A stretch of 6,764 bases of DNA from Ruminococcaceae bacterium UBA1036 (GCA_002316805.1 DCEF01000006.1:53102-59865), one strand, 5' to 3'. Positions 1 to 5,894 are shown, counted from the stretch's first letter. The notes: generated by a model from the sequence alone, not told the origin. A program made the numbers and translations.

Positions 1-1
1 C

Positions 2-1180
2 TTCTGCAGACGTGTTTTCGGCAGCGCCGAAAACAAATGGTTTGCAGGGAAAGCTTTTCCTGCGGAAAGCGCGGCGGTTGCTTTCTGTGCAAAAGAGGCT
101 TTTGCCAAAGCGGTAGGCACTGGATTTGGCAGATTCGGCCCGTGTGACATTCAACTGTTTCATGATAAAAAGACGGGGAGACCATATATTTCGCTTTCCG
201 GAAATGCGCTCCGCATTGCAGGCGGTGCGCACTTTTCTGTAAGCGTGGCGCATACTAAAGACTATGCGTCAGCAGTTGTTATAAAAGAAAAAGGGCCGCT
301 TAATCCGCCAGAATCGGAAGGCCGCAAAATTCTCATGTCTGTGCTGAAGCCAAGGGCCGCAGATAGCAACAAAGGCGATTACGGCAGGCTCCTGTGCGTG
401 TGCGGCAGTGAGGGTATGGCAGGCGCTGCGTCTATGAGCGTTTCTGCCGCCCTTAGGTGCGGCGCAGGCCTTGTCGAAGCTGCATTGCCAGAAAAAATTT
501 ACCCAATTGTTGCCTCACGGCTTGCGGAACCTGTTTTTACAATCCTTCACCCGAAGCCAGACGGTTCCACTTGTGAAGGGGACATTGAAAGCATTAGGAA
601 ATCTCTGCACCGTGCGAGCGCTGTGCTCATTGGCTGCGGGCTTGGGAAAAGCACAGCGGCACAGGCGGAAGTTTCGCTCGTCTTAAAGGAGTCGGCGGTG
701 CCTGTAATTGTAGATGCCGACGGCATAAATATCGTTGCGGAGCATATAGATTTACTGCATGAATGCAGGGCACCGCTTATACTGACGCCGCATCCGGGAG
801 AGATGGCGCGCTTACTGAAAACGTCGGTGGCGGATGTACAGTCTAACCGGCGCGAAATGGCCTGCAGGTTTGCTGCGGAGCATAATGCCATAACTGTGCT
901 TAAAGGTGCGGGTACGCTTGTAGCTTCACCTGATGGGAGGCTATACCGCAACACGACGGGAAACCCCGGCATGGCAAAAGGCGGAAGCGGCGACGTACTT
1001 GCGGGAATGGTCGCTTCTTTTGTGGCACAGGGAGCAGAGCCGTTTAATGCGGCGGCGAGTGCTGTGTATCTACATGGCCTTGCGGGTGACCGCTGTGCGG
1101 CCAGTTTTTCGCAGACTGCCATGCTACCTACGGAGATAGTAGGCATGCTTCCGGAAATTTTCCGGGAAATTGGGCGGTAG
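2..1180 (+). CDS. acpS-nnrD: Bifunctional holo-ACP synthase / ADP-dependent NAD(P)H-hydrate dehydratase (5' partial)
   Basis: The reading frame is open from base 2 to the TAG at 1178-1180, giving 392 visible residues; the start lies outside the window. Residues ~1-97 are an AcpS domain: RVF near the left edge, then AKEAFAKAVGTGFG, whose Glu (codon 95-97) is the expected Mg2+ ligand, then DIQLFHDKKTGRPYISLSG and the SVAHTKDYASAVV strand. About 35-40 N-terminal residues, including the metal-binding Asp, are cut off. AcpS moves 4'-phosphopantetheine from CoA to apo-acyl carrier protein. After a ~15-residue linker, residues ~111-392 form a ribokinase-like NnrD domain: SNKGDYGR, GSEGMAGAASM, VDADGIN, LTPHPGEMARLL, and the nucleotide/catalytic motif GNPGMAKGGSGDVLAG (bases 959-1006). 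NnrD uses ADP to dehydrate (S)-NAD(P)HX, repairing damaged cofactor. The NnrE epimerase domain that often precedes NnrD is absent, with AcpS in its place. An internal ATG at 335 could give a separate NnrD. Domain calls are firm; whether one fused polypeptide is made is inferred from the unbroken frame. Confidence 0.93.
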   Translation, partial: FCRRVFGSAENKWFAGKAFPAESAAVAFCAKEAFAKAVGTGFGRFGPCDIQLFHDKKTGRPYISLSGNALRIAGGAHFSVSVAHTKDYASAVVIKEKGPLNPPESEGRKILMSVLKPRAADSNKGDYGRLLCVCGSEGMAGAASMSVSAALRCGAGLVEAALPEKIYPIVASRLAEPVFTILHPKPDGSTCEGDIESIRKSLHRASAVLIGCGLGKSTAAQAEVSLVLKESAVPVIVDADGINIVAEHIDLLHECRAPLILTPHPGEMARLLKTSVADVQSNRREMACRFAAEHNAITVLKGAGTLVASPDGRLYRNTTGNPGMAKGGSGDVLAGMVASFVAQGAEPFNAAASAVYLHGLAGDRCAASFSQTAMLPTEIVGMLPEIFREIGR

Positions 1181-1218
1181 CAGCGTTTGCCGTTTCCGCC
1201 TTTTGCGGGGGCGGCTGA

Positions 1219-1752
1219 ATGAAGAAATTCCTTTTGGTTTGCTTAACAACTTTCCTTATGCTTGCTGCCGGATGCTCTTCAGGCGGGAAAGCACTTTCAG
1301 CGCAGGATATTGATTTCACTTTTTCATGCAAGGTGGATGTTTCATCACCGGTTGGAAATTATTCGTGTGCTTTCAGCCGCGCCGGCATGGAGAACGCCTC
1401 GGTAGAGATTATCTCAGATAATGGGAAAGGCCTCAAGTGGTACTGGAACGGTGGAAATTTTAACCAGACTTACTGCGGCCTTTCAGCAGGAAGTGAAAAC
1501 TGTGTGCTTCCATGCAACTCTTTTGCGTTGATGCTTGTTAAGACTATCGATGGTGCTTCGCAGCCAGGGGCATTGAAAAAAAGCGGTGACAATGTTTTTA
1601 CCGGCAGCCTTAATGGATATAATTTTACACTTGCTGCGGATGGAAAAACAGGGAAGATACAATCGCTTGATATCCCGACTCCTGGCTTTTCATTCCGGTT
1701 ACATGACTTTAAGGAGCCGGTACTTGGGACGTACAAAGACCTTAATGCATAA
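1219..1752 (+). CDS. Small secreted lipoprotein of unknown function, possibly LolA/YdcC-like
   Basis: This 177-residue protein has a classic lipoprotein signal: Met-Lys-Lys, a hydrophobic stretch, then the lipobox LAAGC with Cys19 as the predicted lipidated residue, followed by a Ser/Gly spacer. It should be anchored on the outer face of the membrane. The mature part is rich in alternating polar and hydrophobic strands (FTFSCKVDV, SCAFSRAG, VEIISDNG, KIQSLDIP, FSFRLHDF), which suggests an antiparallel beta sheet, as in LolA-like proteins. In Bacillus the gene after acpS is ydcC, a lipoprotein of that class, so position and shape agree, but I see no diagnostic motif and treat the family as tentative. 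Mature-region cysteines (C35, C49, C85, C94, C98) could form disulfides. The ATG follows GGGGGCGG at 1207-1214, 38 bases after the acpS-nnrD stop, so it is probably co-transcribed with that gene. A strong terminator follows. Confidence 0.85.
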   Translation: MKKFLLVCLTTFLMLAAGCSSGGKALSAQDIDFTFSCKVDVSSPVGNYSCAFSRAGMENASVEIISDNGKGLKWYWNGGNFNQTYCGLSAGSENCVLPCNSFALMLVKTIDGASQPGALKKSGDNVFTGSLNGYNFTLAADGKTGKIQSLDIPTPGFSFRLHDFKEPVLGTYKDLNA

Positions 1753-1774
1753 AAATTAATATTTATCATTGTTT

Positions 1775-1808
1775 GCACTGGCCGTGTATATGGCCGGCGC
1801 TTTTTTTT
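1775..1808 (+). terminator. Rho-independent terminator after the lipoprotein gene
   Basis: GCACTGGCC (1775-1783) pairs with GGCCGGCGC (1792-1800) around an 8-base loop. The 9-bp stem has one A-C mismatch and one G-T wobble. Eight T residues follow directly (1801-1808). It lies 22 bases after the lipoprotein stop and should end the acpS-nnrD-lipoprotein transcript, so the downstream mazF would need its own promoter. Confidence 0.88.
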
Positions 1809-1863
1809 GCCATTTTATAAATTTTAGCGCTGTATTTACCATTGTGGAAAAATATGCGATTTT

Positions 1864-1893
1864 ATGTCAATGGCGGCACCTGCATAATATTAT
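1864..1893 (+). promoter_or_regulatory. Candidate sigma-A promoter for mazF
   Basis: ATGTCA (1864-1869, 4 of 6 to TTGACA) and TATTAT (1888-1893, 5 of 6 to TATAAT) are 18 bases apart. They lie in the AT-rich 177-base stretch between the terminator and mazF. A promoter is expected here because transcription from upstream should stop at 1808. The match is modest, and AT-rich DNA gives such hits by chance. The rest of 1809-1985 shows no gene and no recognisable antitoxin remnant. Confidence 0.3.
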
Positions 1894-1985
1894 AAAGAAG
1901 GGTTTCTGCAAAGTATATTTTCCAGTAGGAATGACAAGAATATCAGCAGAAACTTATTTCAGGAAGAAATCGGGGCGTTATAAGT

Positions 1986-2357
1986 ATGGTCGTTCACAGA
2001 GGCGATATTTATTATGCGGATTTAAGCCCTGTTGTAGGCTCTGAGCAGGGCGGAGTCCGGCCTGTTCTCATTGTGCAGAATGATGTTGGGAATAGGTTTA
2101 GCCCGACCGTTATTGCGGCCGCCATCACAAGCCAGCATACTAAGGCTAACCTGCCTACACATATTTATCTTGATGCGCAGAGGACAGGGCTTGTGAAAGA
2201 TTCCATTGTGCTTCTTGAGCAGGTGCGCACGCTTGACAAGCAGCGCCTTAAAGAACGCATGGGCAGGCTGGACCAGCAGGAAATGGCACAGGTTGACCAG
2301 GCGCTTTCGGTAAGCTTGGGCCTTGGTGAAAGACGGAAAATGCGTGAGGCTACATAG
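1986..2357 (+). CDS. mazF: MazF/EndoA (PemK-family) sequence-specific mRNA interferase
   Basis: This 123-residue protein closely resembles B. subtilis EndoA (NdoA, MazF), including RGDIYYADLSPVVGSEQGG and RPVLIVQNDVGNRFSPT. The residues known to matter in B. subtilis MazF, Arg25 and Thr48, are present at the same positions (GGVRPV; AAITSQ). The Bacillus enzyme cuts single-stranded RNA at UACAU; the strong similarity of the core suggests a related preference, but that is inference. Length is normal (B. subtilis 116), with a slightly longer charged tail. The ATG at 1986 matches the family start; GGGG at 1972-1975 is the likely ribosome site, and an in-frame stop at 1932-1934 limits any upstream extension. 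In Bacillus the antitoxin gene ndoAI lies just upstream; here the 233 bases before mazF hold no ribbon-helix-helix or other antitoxin frame. The downstream genes are coat proteins. It is an apparently complete toxin whose neutralising partner, if any, is elsewhere. Confidence 0.96.
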   Translation: MVVHRGDIYYADLSPVVGSEQGGVRPVLIVQNDVGNRFSPTVIAAAITSQHTKANLPTHIYLDAQRTGLVKDSIVLLEQVRTLDKQRLKERMGRLDQQEMAQVDQALSVSLGLGERRKMREAT

Positions 2358-2364
2358 GGCCTCA
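2345..2364 (+). other. Hairpin at the mazF stop codon with UACAU in its loop
   Basis: TGAGGC (2345-2350) pairs perfectly with GCCTCA (2359-2364). The 8-base loop contains TACAT (2351-2355), the pentamer recognised by B. subtilis MazF, and part of the mazF stop codon (TAG, 2355-2357). No T run follows, so it is not a typical terminator. The structure is visible in the sequence; a regulatory role is speculative. Confidence 0.35.
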
Positions 2365-2373
2365 GCAAAATGC

Positions 2374-2400
2374 ATATTCTGCCTTTTAAGGGCTGAATAT
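2374..2400. other. Imperfect dyad in the mazF-coat gene spacer
   Basis: ATATTC (2374-2379) pairs with GAATAT (2395-2400). After a T-T mismatch, GCCT pairs with GGGC (one G-T wobble), leaving a loop of about five bases. No T run follows on the + strand. It could be a protein-binding dyad or a weak RNA hairpin. CATAATA at 2408-2414, just after it, resembles the -10 box of sporulation sigma factors, but I find no convincing -35 element at the usual spacing. Confidence 0.3.
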
Positions 2401-2440
2401 ATAAAATCATAATACAAAGGTATAAAGGAGTGTTAAAAAC

Positions 2441-2626
2441 ATGGCGCAGCTTACTGAAAAAGAGCTCACGGCCATTGAAGACGAGCTGGCTGGCGAGCAG
2501 GCGCTGATTGCTAAACTCAAGACTTATTCCCAGATGTGCACAGATCAGCAGCTTAAGCAGGAATGTGACTGCGTGGCACAGAAGCATCAGGGCCATTTTA
2601 ACCGCTTGATGGAATTTTTAGGATAA
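2441..2626 (+). CDS. Small spore coat-associated protein, clostridial CotF-partner type
   Basis: The 61-residue product is almost entirely charged amphipathic helix: TEKELTAIEDELAGEQALI, then a second helix ending in KHQGHFNRLMEFL. It resembles the short coat proteins found beside CotF-domain genes in clostridia, where a helix pair with a central 'CTD..LK..C' segment (here Cys33, Cys42, Cys44) is usual. That assignment rests on recall of the family pattern and on the adjacent CotF gene, not on a catalytic motif. The three cysteines could support cross-linking in the coat. AAGGAG (2425-2430) sits 10 bases before the ATG. The next gene begins 14 bases after the stop, so the two are surely one transcript. 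Expression late in sporulation is expected, though the promoter is unclear; read-through from mazF is possible because no proper terminator lies between. Confidence 0.8.
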   Translation: MAQLTEKELTAIEDELAGEQALIAKLKTYSQMCTDQQLKQECDCVAQKHQGHFNRLMEFLG

Positions 2627-2640
2627 GGAGGAAAACAAAA

Positions 2641-2940
2641 ATGAATTTTTCACAGACAAATGGCAACCAGCCAAGTGCTACGCTTCCGGAAAAAGACCTG
2701 ATGACCGATGTCCTGTCATCTCAAAAATTTATTACAGACACTTACAACACTTTTACAAATGAATGTGCAACGCCAGATATACGCAACGGGTTCATGTCGA
2801 TTCTCAATGAAGAGCATCAGATACAGGCTGAAGTGTTTGACCTGATGAAGCAGCGCGGCTGGTACCAGACGCCTGCTGCCGACCAGCAAAAAGTAGACCA
2901 GACAAAGCAGAAATACCAGAACGAACGTGCCCAGTGCTGA
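2641..2940 (+). CDS. CotF-family spore coat protein
   Basis: This 99-residue protein carries the coat F domain at residues ~15-75: LPEKDLMTDVLSSQKFITD, a second helix through a conserved-looking Asn-Glu-Cys, then LNEEHQIQAEVFDLMKQRGW. The helical pair and the 'EEH..Q.EVFDLMKQRGWY' ending are the family hallmark. After it come a TPAA turn and a polar Gln/Lys-rich C-terminal helix ending in Cys99. CotF-type proteins are structural parts of the spore coat; in B. subtilis CotF is a processed outer-layer protein. The gene has a very strong Shine-Dalgarno sequence, AAGGAGG at 2625-2631, which overlaps the stop codon of the preceding coat gene and lies 9 bases from the ATG, suggesting coupled, high-level translation. 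A long hairpin follows 15 bases after the stop. Function is confident at family level only. Confidence 0.92.
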   Translation: MNFSQTNGNQPSATLPEKDLMTDVLSSQKFITDTYNTFTNECATPDIRNGFMSILNEEHQIQAEVFDLMKQRGWYQTPAADQQKVDQTKQKYQNERAQC

Positions 2941-2955
2941 AAGCACTGCAATAAA

Positions 2956-2995
2956 AGCGGCTGCTGCAAAATCTTCAGTTTGCAGCAGCCGCTTC
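2956..2995. terminator. Bidirectional terminator hairpin between convergent genes
   Basis: AAGCGGCTGCTGCAAA (2956-2971) and TTTGCAGCAGCCGCTT (2980-2995) form a perfect 16-bp stem with an 8-base loop. On the - strand it is followed by TTTTATTG. On the + strand it ends in TT, then a looser T-rich run (TTATTGTTTTG). It lies between the coat gene and the convergent BofC-like gene, so it probably terminates both; the - direction has the better U tract. Confidence 0.88.
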
Positions 2996-3029
2996 GGTTA
3001 TTGTTTTGCAACAGAAGGGTAGAAACGTG

Positions 3030-3410
3030 TCAGCCATCGTAGTCTTCAACTATTTTTTCTACTTCTGCCATTGTGTGCACAGTGCGGCCGCGTTTTAGCT
3101 CGTCACGGTCTGGCTTTGGCAGGACCTCAATATCAGTTTGGTACTCTTTAAACGGTACCTGTTCGTCTCCGCGGTAAACGCCTATATGGCCTTTATATGC
3201 TTTTACTGTATAATCAGTTTCATATGATGATGCGGGGCGGCTTGCGCGGCTTTCTTGACTTGACTGTGCATTAGAGTTAAAATAATTTGACATGCTCTTA
3301 TCAGAAGATGCTGAAAATGTTATTTTTTGCCGCTGCATATCGTTTGCAAGAAAAATCGCGGCGACAGTAAGCACTGCAAAACAGAGCAGCAGCATAACAG
3401 CCTTTTTCAC
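3030..3410 (-). CDS. Membrane-anchored protein with BofC C-terminal-like domain
   Basis: I place the start at GTG 3408-3410, giving 126 residues. Reading the - strand, GAGGTGAT (3422-3415) is a near-perfect Shine-Dalgarno sequence 4-5 bases before this codon, whereas the longer frame's GTG at 3417-3419 lies inside it. Residues ~2-22 (KKAVMLLLCFAVLTVAAIFL) are a signal anchor or signal peptide. Residues ~28-65 are a Ser-rich, low-complexity linker. Residues ~67-126 match the BofC C-terminal pattern: YTVKAYKGHIGVYRG, a beta segment, then LP-x-x-DRDELKRG and an ending like 'E.....VEDYDG'. In B. subtilis, BofC is exported into the space between spore membranes and restrains the SpoIVB protease that triggers late sigma-K activation. 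This protein lacks the BofC N-terminal domain and is held by a helix instead, so a role in envelope or sporulation is inferred, not shown. It is divergent from the penicillin-binding protein gene. Confidence 0.8.
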   Translation of the reverse strand: MKKAVMLLLCFAVLTVAAIFLANDMQRQKITFSASSDKSMSNYFNSNAQSSQESRASRPASSYETDYTVKAYKGHIGVYRGDEQVPFKEYQTDIEVLPKPDRDELKRGRTVHTMAEVEKIVEDYDG

Positions 3411-3435
3411 AGCAATCACCTCAGATGTATTTTTT

Positions 3436-3454
3436 GCAAATTATGGCAAATTAT
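3436..3454. repeat. Tandem GCAAATTAT repeat in the divergent promoter region
   Basis: GCAAATTAT occurs at 3436-3444 and again at 3446-3454, one 10-base period apart, so both copies face the same side of the helix. They lie in the 93-base gap between the divergent BofC-like and penicillin-binding protein genes, where promoters or an operator for both are expected. I could not assign clear -35/-10 boxes in either direction. Confidence 0.5.
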
Positions 3455-3503
3455 TCATTCGCGTTTTGCTGTTTCCTTTTGCTCGGCGGAAAGGCGGTAT
3501 TTG

Positions 3504-5894
3504 ATGAGAAAAACAGACATAAATAAATATTCAGGGCCTGCAGGCGTGCAGGGTGACCGCATTTCAATGGGGAAATCGATTGCGGGCATGATATTTAAAG
3601 GCCTGCTAACAGTCTTTGTTATCTTCGTTATAGCAGGTATCATTGTGGCAATTTCGCTTGCCGCGTTCATTGGCAACCTAAAAAATTCTTCTGTTAATCT
3701 TGACTTGCAGAAACTGAAGCTGAACTACACAACTTTTGTTTACACAAACGGAAACGGTGATGACAGCACCCATCCCACACAGTACATTAGCCTTTACAGC
3801 GATGAAAACCGTGTCTGGGTGGATTACAATAAAATACCTCAGGCAATGAAAGATGCCATCGTATCGATAGAGGACAAACGTTTCTGGGAGCACAACGGTG
3901 TTGACTGGAAAAGAACTATGGGTGCTGCAGCCAACCTTTTCCATATCGTCCACAGCAGCAGCGGATATGGAGGTTCAACCATTACCCAGCAGCTCATAAA
4001 GAACATGACGGGTGATGATGAAGTCAGCCTGACGCGTAAGATAACGGAGATATTTCGTGCAAAGAATATTGAAAAAAAATATTCAAAGCAACAGATACTT
4101 GAAGCATACCTTAACGTTGTAAACTTCGGCAGCGGATGCAACGGTGTTGAGACGGCAGCAAAGACTTATTATGATAAGGATATAAAAGACTGCGACATTG
4201 CACAGTGCGCTGCTATTGCCGGCATTACACAGAATCCTTCAGCATATAACCCAATTTTGCACCCAGCGGCAAATAAAAAGCGCCAGCAGACGGTGATTAA
4301 AGCCATGCACGACCAGAAACGCATAACTGACAAACAGTATCAGGACGCGATGAATGAGTCGGAGCATATGCAGTTTGCCACCAAGAAAAAGGTATCGGTT
4401 CATGATGAAAACAAGGTTTGGGACTGGTACACCGATGCCATGATTGAGGATGTGAAGCAAGGGCTTATGAAAGCCTATAACTGCTCTTCAGACCATGCGA
4501 TAGACCTTATCTATCACGGCGGGCTTAAGATTTACTCCGCTATGAACCAGGAAATGCAGAAAGATGCCGAGAAAGCTTTTACTGACAATACGACGTTCCC
4601 GGCATCTTACCCGAACCTGCAGGGTGGATATACCGCCATGGACTATTCTGGCCGCGTGATGGCTATAATTGGCTCGCGCGGGAAGAAAACCTCAGACCGA
4701 CTTTTCAATTTTGCAACAGATGCTAAAAGGCAGCCGGGGTCTTCCATCAAGCCTTTAGCAGTTTATGCACCTGCAGTCAATCTTGGTAAAGTGACGTATT
4801 CAAGCCTTATAAACGACGAACCGGTGCCGAACTGGAAAGACGGGAAGTCTGGGCCGGATAACTGGAATCATGTATACCACGGGGAAATCACAGTTGAGTA
4901 TGCACTGGAGCAGTCGTGGAACGCAGCCGCCGTACAGCTTTTTAAGGAGATAAATCCCGCTTATGGCCTTGACTTTATGCGCCAGAAGCTCGGGTTTACA
5001 AGCATTGAATCTTCAGACTACAACCTTGCTGCAGCAATTGGCGGCCTTACACACGGCGTAACAGTGCGCGAGATGACGGCAGGCTATCAGATTTTCGGCA
5101 ATGGCGGCAAGTATTACAAACCATACACTTACTACTATGTGATGGACCATGACGGCAACGTGATAAATGGAATGGACAACCGCTCCGAAATGCCTGTGCA
5201 GGCCATATCGTCTTCTTCGGCGACCATAATGAACAAGCTACTTGAAAACGTTATGCGAAACGGCACAGGCAGGGAGGCAGACTTGAGCGGTTGGCAGACG
5301 TTTGGAAAAACTGGCACAACAAACAGCGATATTGACAGTTGGTTCGTAGGCGGTACGCCGTATGCCGTAGCCGGTGTATGGACAGGTTACGCAACGCCAC
5401 GCGCTCAGGGCGATTACCAGGCGTCATTTGCAAAAAAAATCTGGCGTAACATTATGAAGCAGTATATTGAGAACAAACCAGAGAAGACATTCAGCTTTGA
5501 CCCGAATGTTATTTCCGCATCATTTGATACACACACCGGCATGATTGTCCCTGCGGGCAGCGCCAACTCCAAAACCGGATGGTTTGATAAGAACAATATG
5601 CCTAAAAATGGTAATGCTGATGATTCCATCAGTTCCAGCAACAGTAGCGAAATAATGTCGAGAGAGCCGGAAAACAGTTCAAGCCGTTATGAAAGCTCCA
5701 GCTGGCAAAGATCATATTCGAGCAATCCTTCATCTGAGGAATGGCACCAGAACAGCTCGAATTTCTGGCATGACGGTTCTTCTTCGAAAGGCAGTAGTAG
5801 CCAAACGTCATCTCAGGGCTGGCATGGAGGTACAAGCAGCAGCCAGAGCTCGGCATCGTCAGAGCGCAGCAGCAGCAGAAATAACTTTGGTTGA
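3504..5894 (+). CDS. Class A penicillin-binding protein (glycosyltransferase/transpeptidase)
   Basis: This 796-residue protein polymerises lipid II into glycan strands and cross-links the peptides outside the membrane. The ATG at 3504 follows AAAGGCGG (3490-3497) by six bases; the frame runs further upstream but over the divergent gene and without a better site. A short cytoplasmic head is followed by a membrane helix at ~30-55. The GT51 glycosyltransferase domain shows all its motifs: SIEDKRFWEHNGVD with catalytic Glu123, GGSTITQQLIKN at 156, RKITEIFRAKNIEKKYSK, and ILEAYLNVVNFG. The transpeptidase domain has the SxxK motif SSIK (Ser413 nucleophile, Lys416), SWN at 471-473 and KTGTT at 602-606, so both activities look intact. 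Residues ~706-796 form an unusual tail with about 38 Ser in 91 residues, plus spaced Trp-containing pieces. It resembles PBP1-type enzymes (PonA/PbpF), but I cannot say whether it is vegetative or sporulation-specific. Confidence 0.96.
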   Translation: MRKTDINKYSGPAGVQGDRISMGKSIAGMIFKGLLTVFVIFVIAGIIVAISLAAFIGNLKNSSVNLDLQKLKLNYTTFVYTNGNGDDSTHPTQYISLYSDENRVWVDYNKIPQAMKDAIVSIEDKRFWEHNGVDWKRTMGAAANLFHIVHSSSGYGGSTITQQLIKNMTGDDEVSLTRKITEIFRAKNIEKKYSKQQILEAYLNVVNFGSGCNGVETAAKTYYDKDIKDCDIAQCAAIAGITQNPSAYNPILHPAANKKRQQTVIKAMHDQKRITDKQYQDAMNESEHMQFATKKKVSVHDENKVWDWYTDAMIEDVKQGLMKAYNCSSDHAIDLIYHGGLKIYSAMNQEMQKDAEKAFTDNTTFPASYPNLQGGYTAMDYSGRVMAIIGSRGKKTSDRLFNFATDAKRQPGSSIKPLAVYAPAVNLGKVTYSSLINDEPVPNWKDGKSGPDNWNHVYHGEITVEYALEQSWNAAAVQLFKEINPAYGLDFMRQKLGFTSIESSDYNLAAAIGGLTHGVTVREMTAGYQIFGNGGKYYKPYTYYYVMDHDGNVINGMDNRSEMPVQAISSSSATIMNKLLENVMRNGTGREADLSGWQTFGKTGTTNSDIDSWFVGGTPYAVAGVWTGYATPRAQGDYQASFAKKIWRNIMKQYIENKPEKTFSFDPNVISASFDTHTGMIVPAGSANSKTGWFDKNNMPKNGNADDSISSSNSSEIMSREPENSSSRYESSSWQRSYSSNPSSEEWHQNSSNFWHDGSSSKGSSSQTSSQGWHGGTSSSQSSASSERSSSRNNFG

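Noticed and set aside
547..1146. 199-residue frame on the - strand
   Set aside because: Antisense shadow of acpS-nnrD; low-complexity Ser/Ala/Pro composition and no recognisable domain.
1151..1165. CCGGAAATTTTCCGG inverted repeat near the end of acpS-nnrD
   Set aside because: Short, inside coding sequence, with no T run of its own; probably chance.
245..1180. A gene starting at GTG 245 (311 residues)
   Set aside because: The frame is open upstream to base 2 and that part encodes a convincing AcpS domain; GTG 245 lies inside an AcpS beta strand and has no good ribosome site.
335..1180. Separate nnrD gene starting at ATG 335
   Set aside because: Possible, with GGAAGG at 316-321, but the spacing is long, and there is no stop between the AcpS and NnrD parts, so fusion is simpler. 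Kept as an alternative in the gene entry.
1769..2044. 91-residue + frame that might be a mazF antitoxin
   Set aside because: It starts just before the terminator hairpin, reads through its T run, overlaps mazF in another frame, has no ribosome site and no ribbon-helix-helix pattern.
2022..2596. Overlapping - strand frames across mazF and the first coat gene
   Set aside because: Antisense to well-supported genes, rich in Cys/Arg/Leu, no family resemblance.
3327..3503. N-terminal extension of the penicillin-binding protein (59 extra residues)
   Set aside because: It would overlap the divergent BofC-like gene, lacks a family match, and a good Shine-Dalgarno sequence supports ATG 3504.
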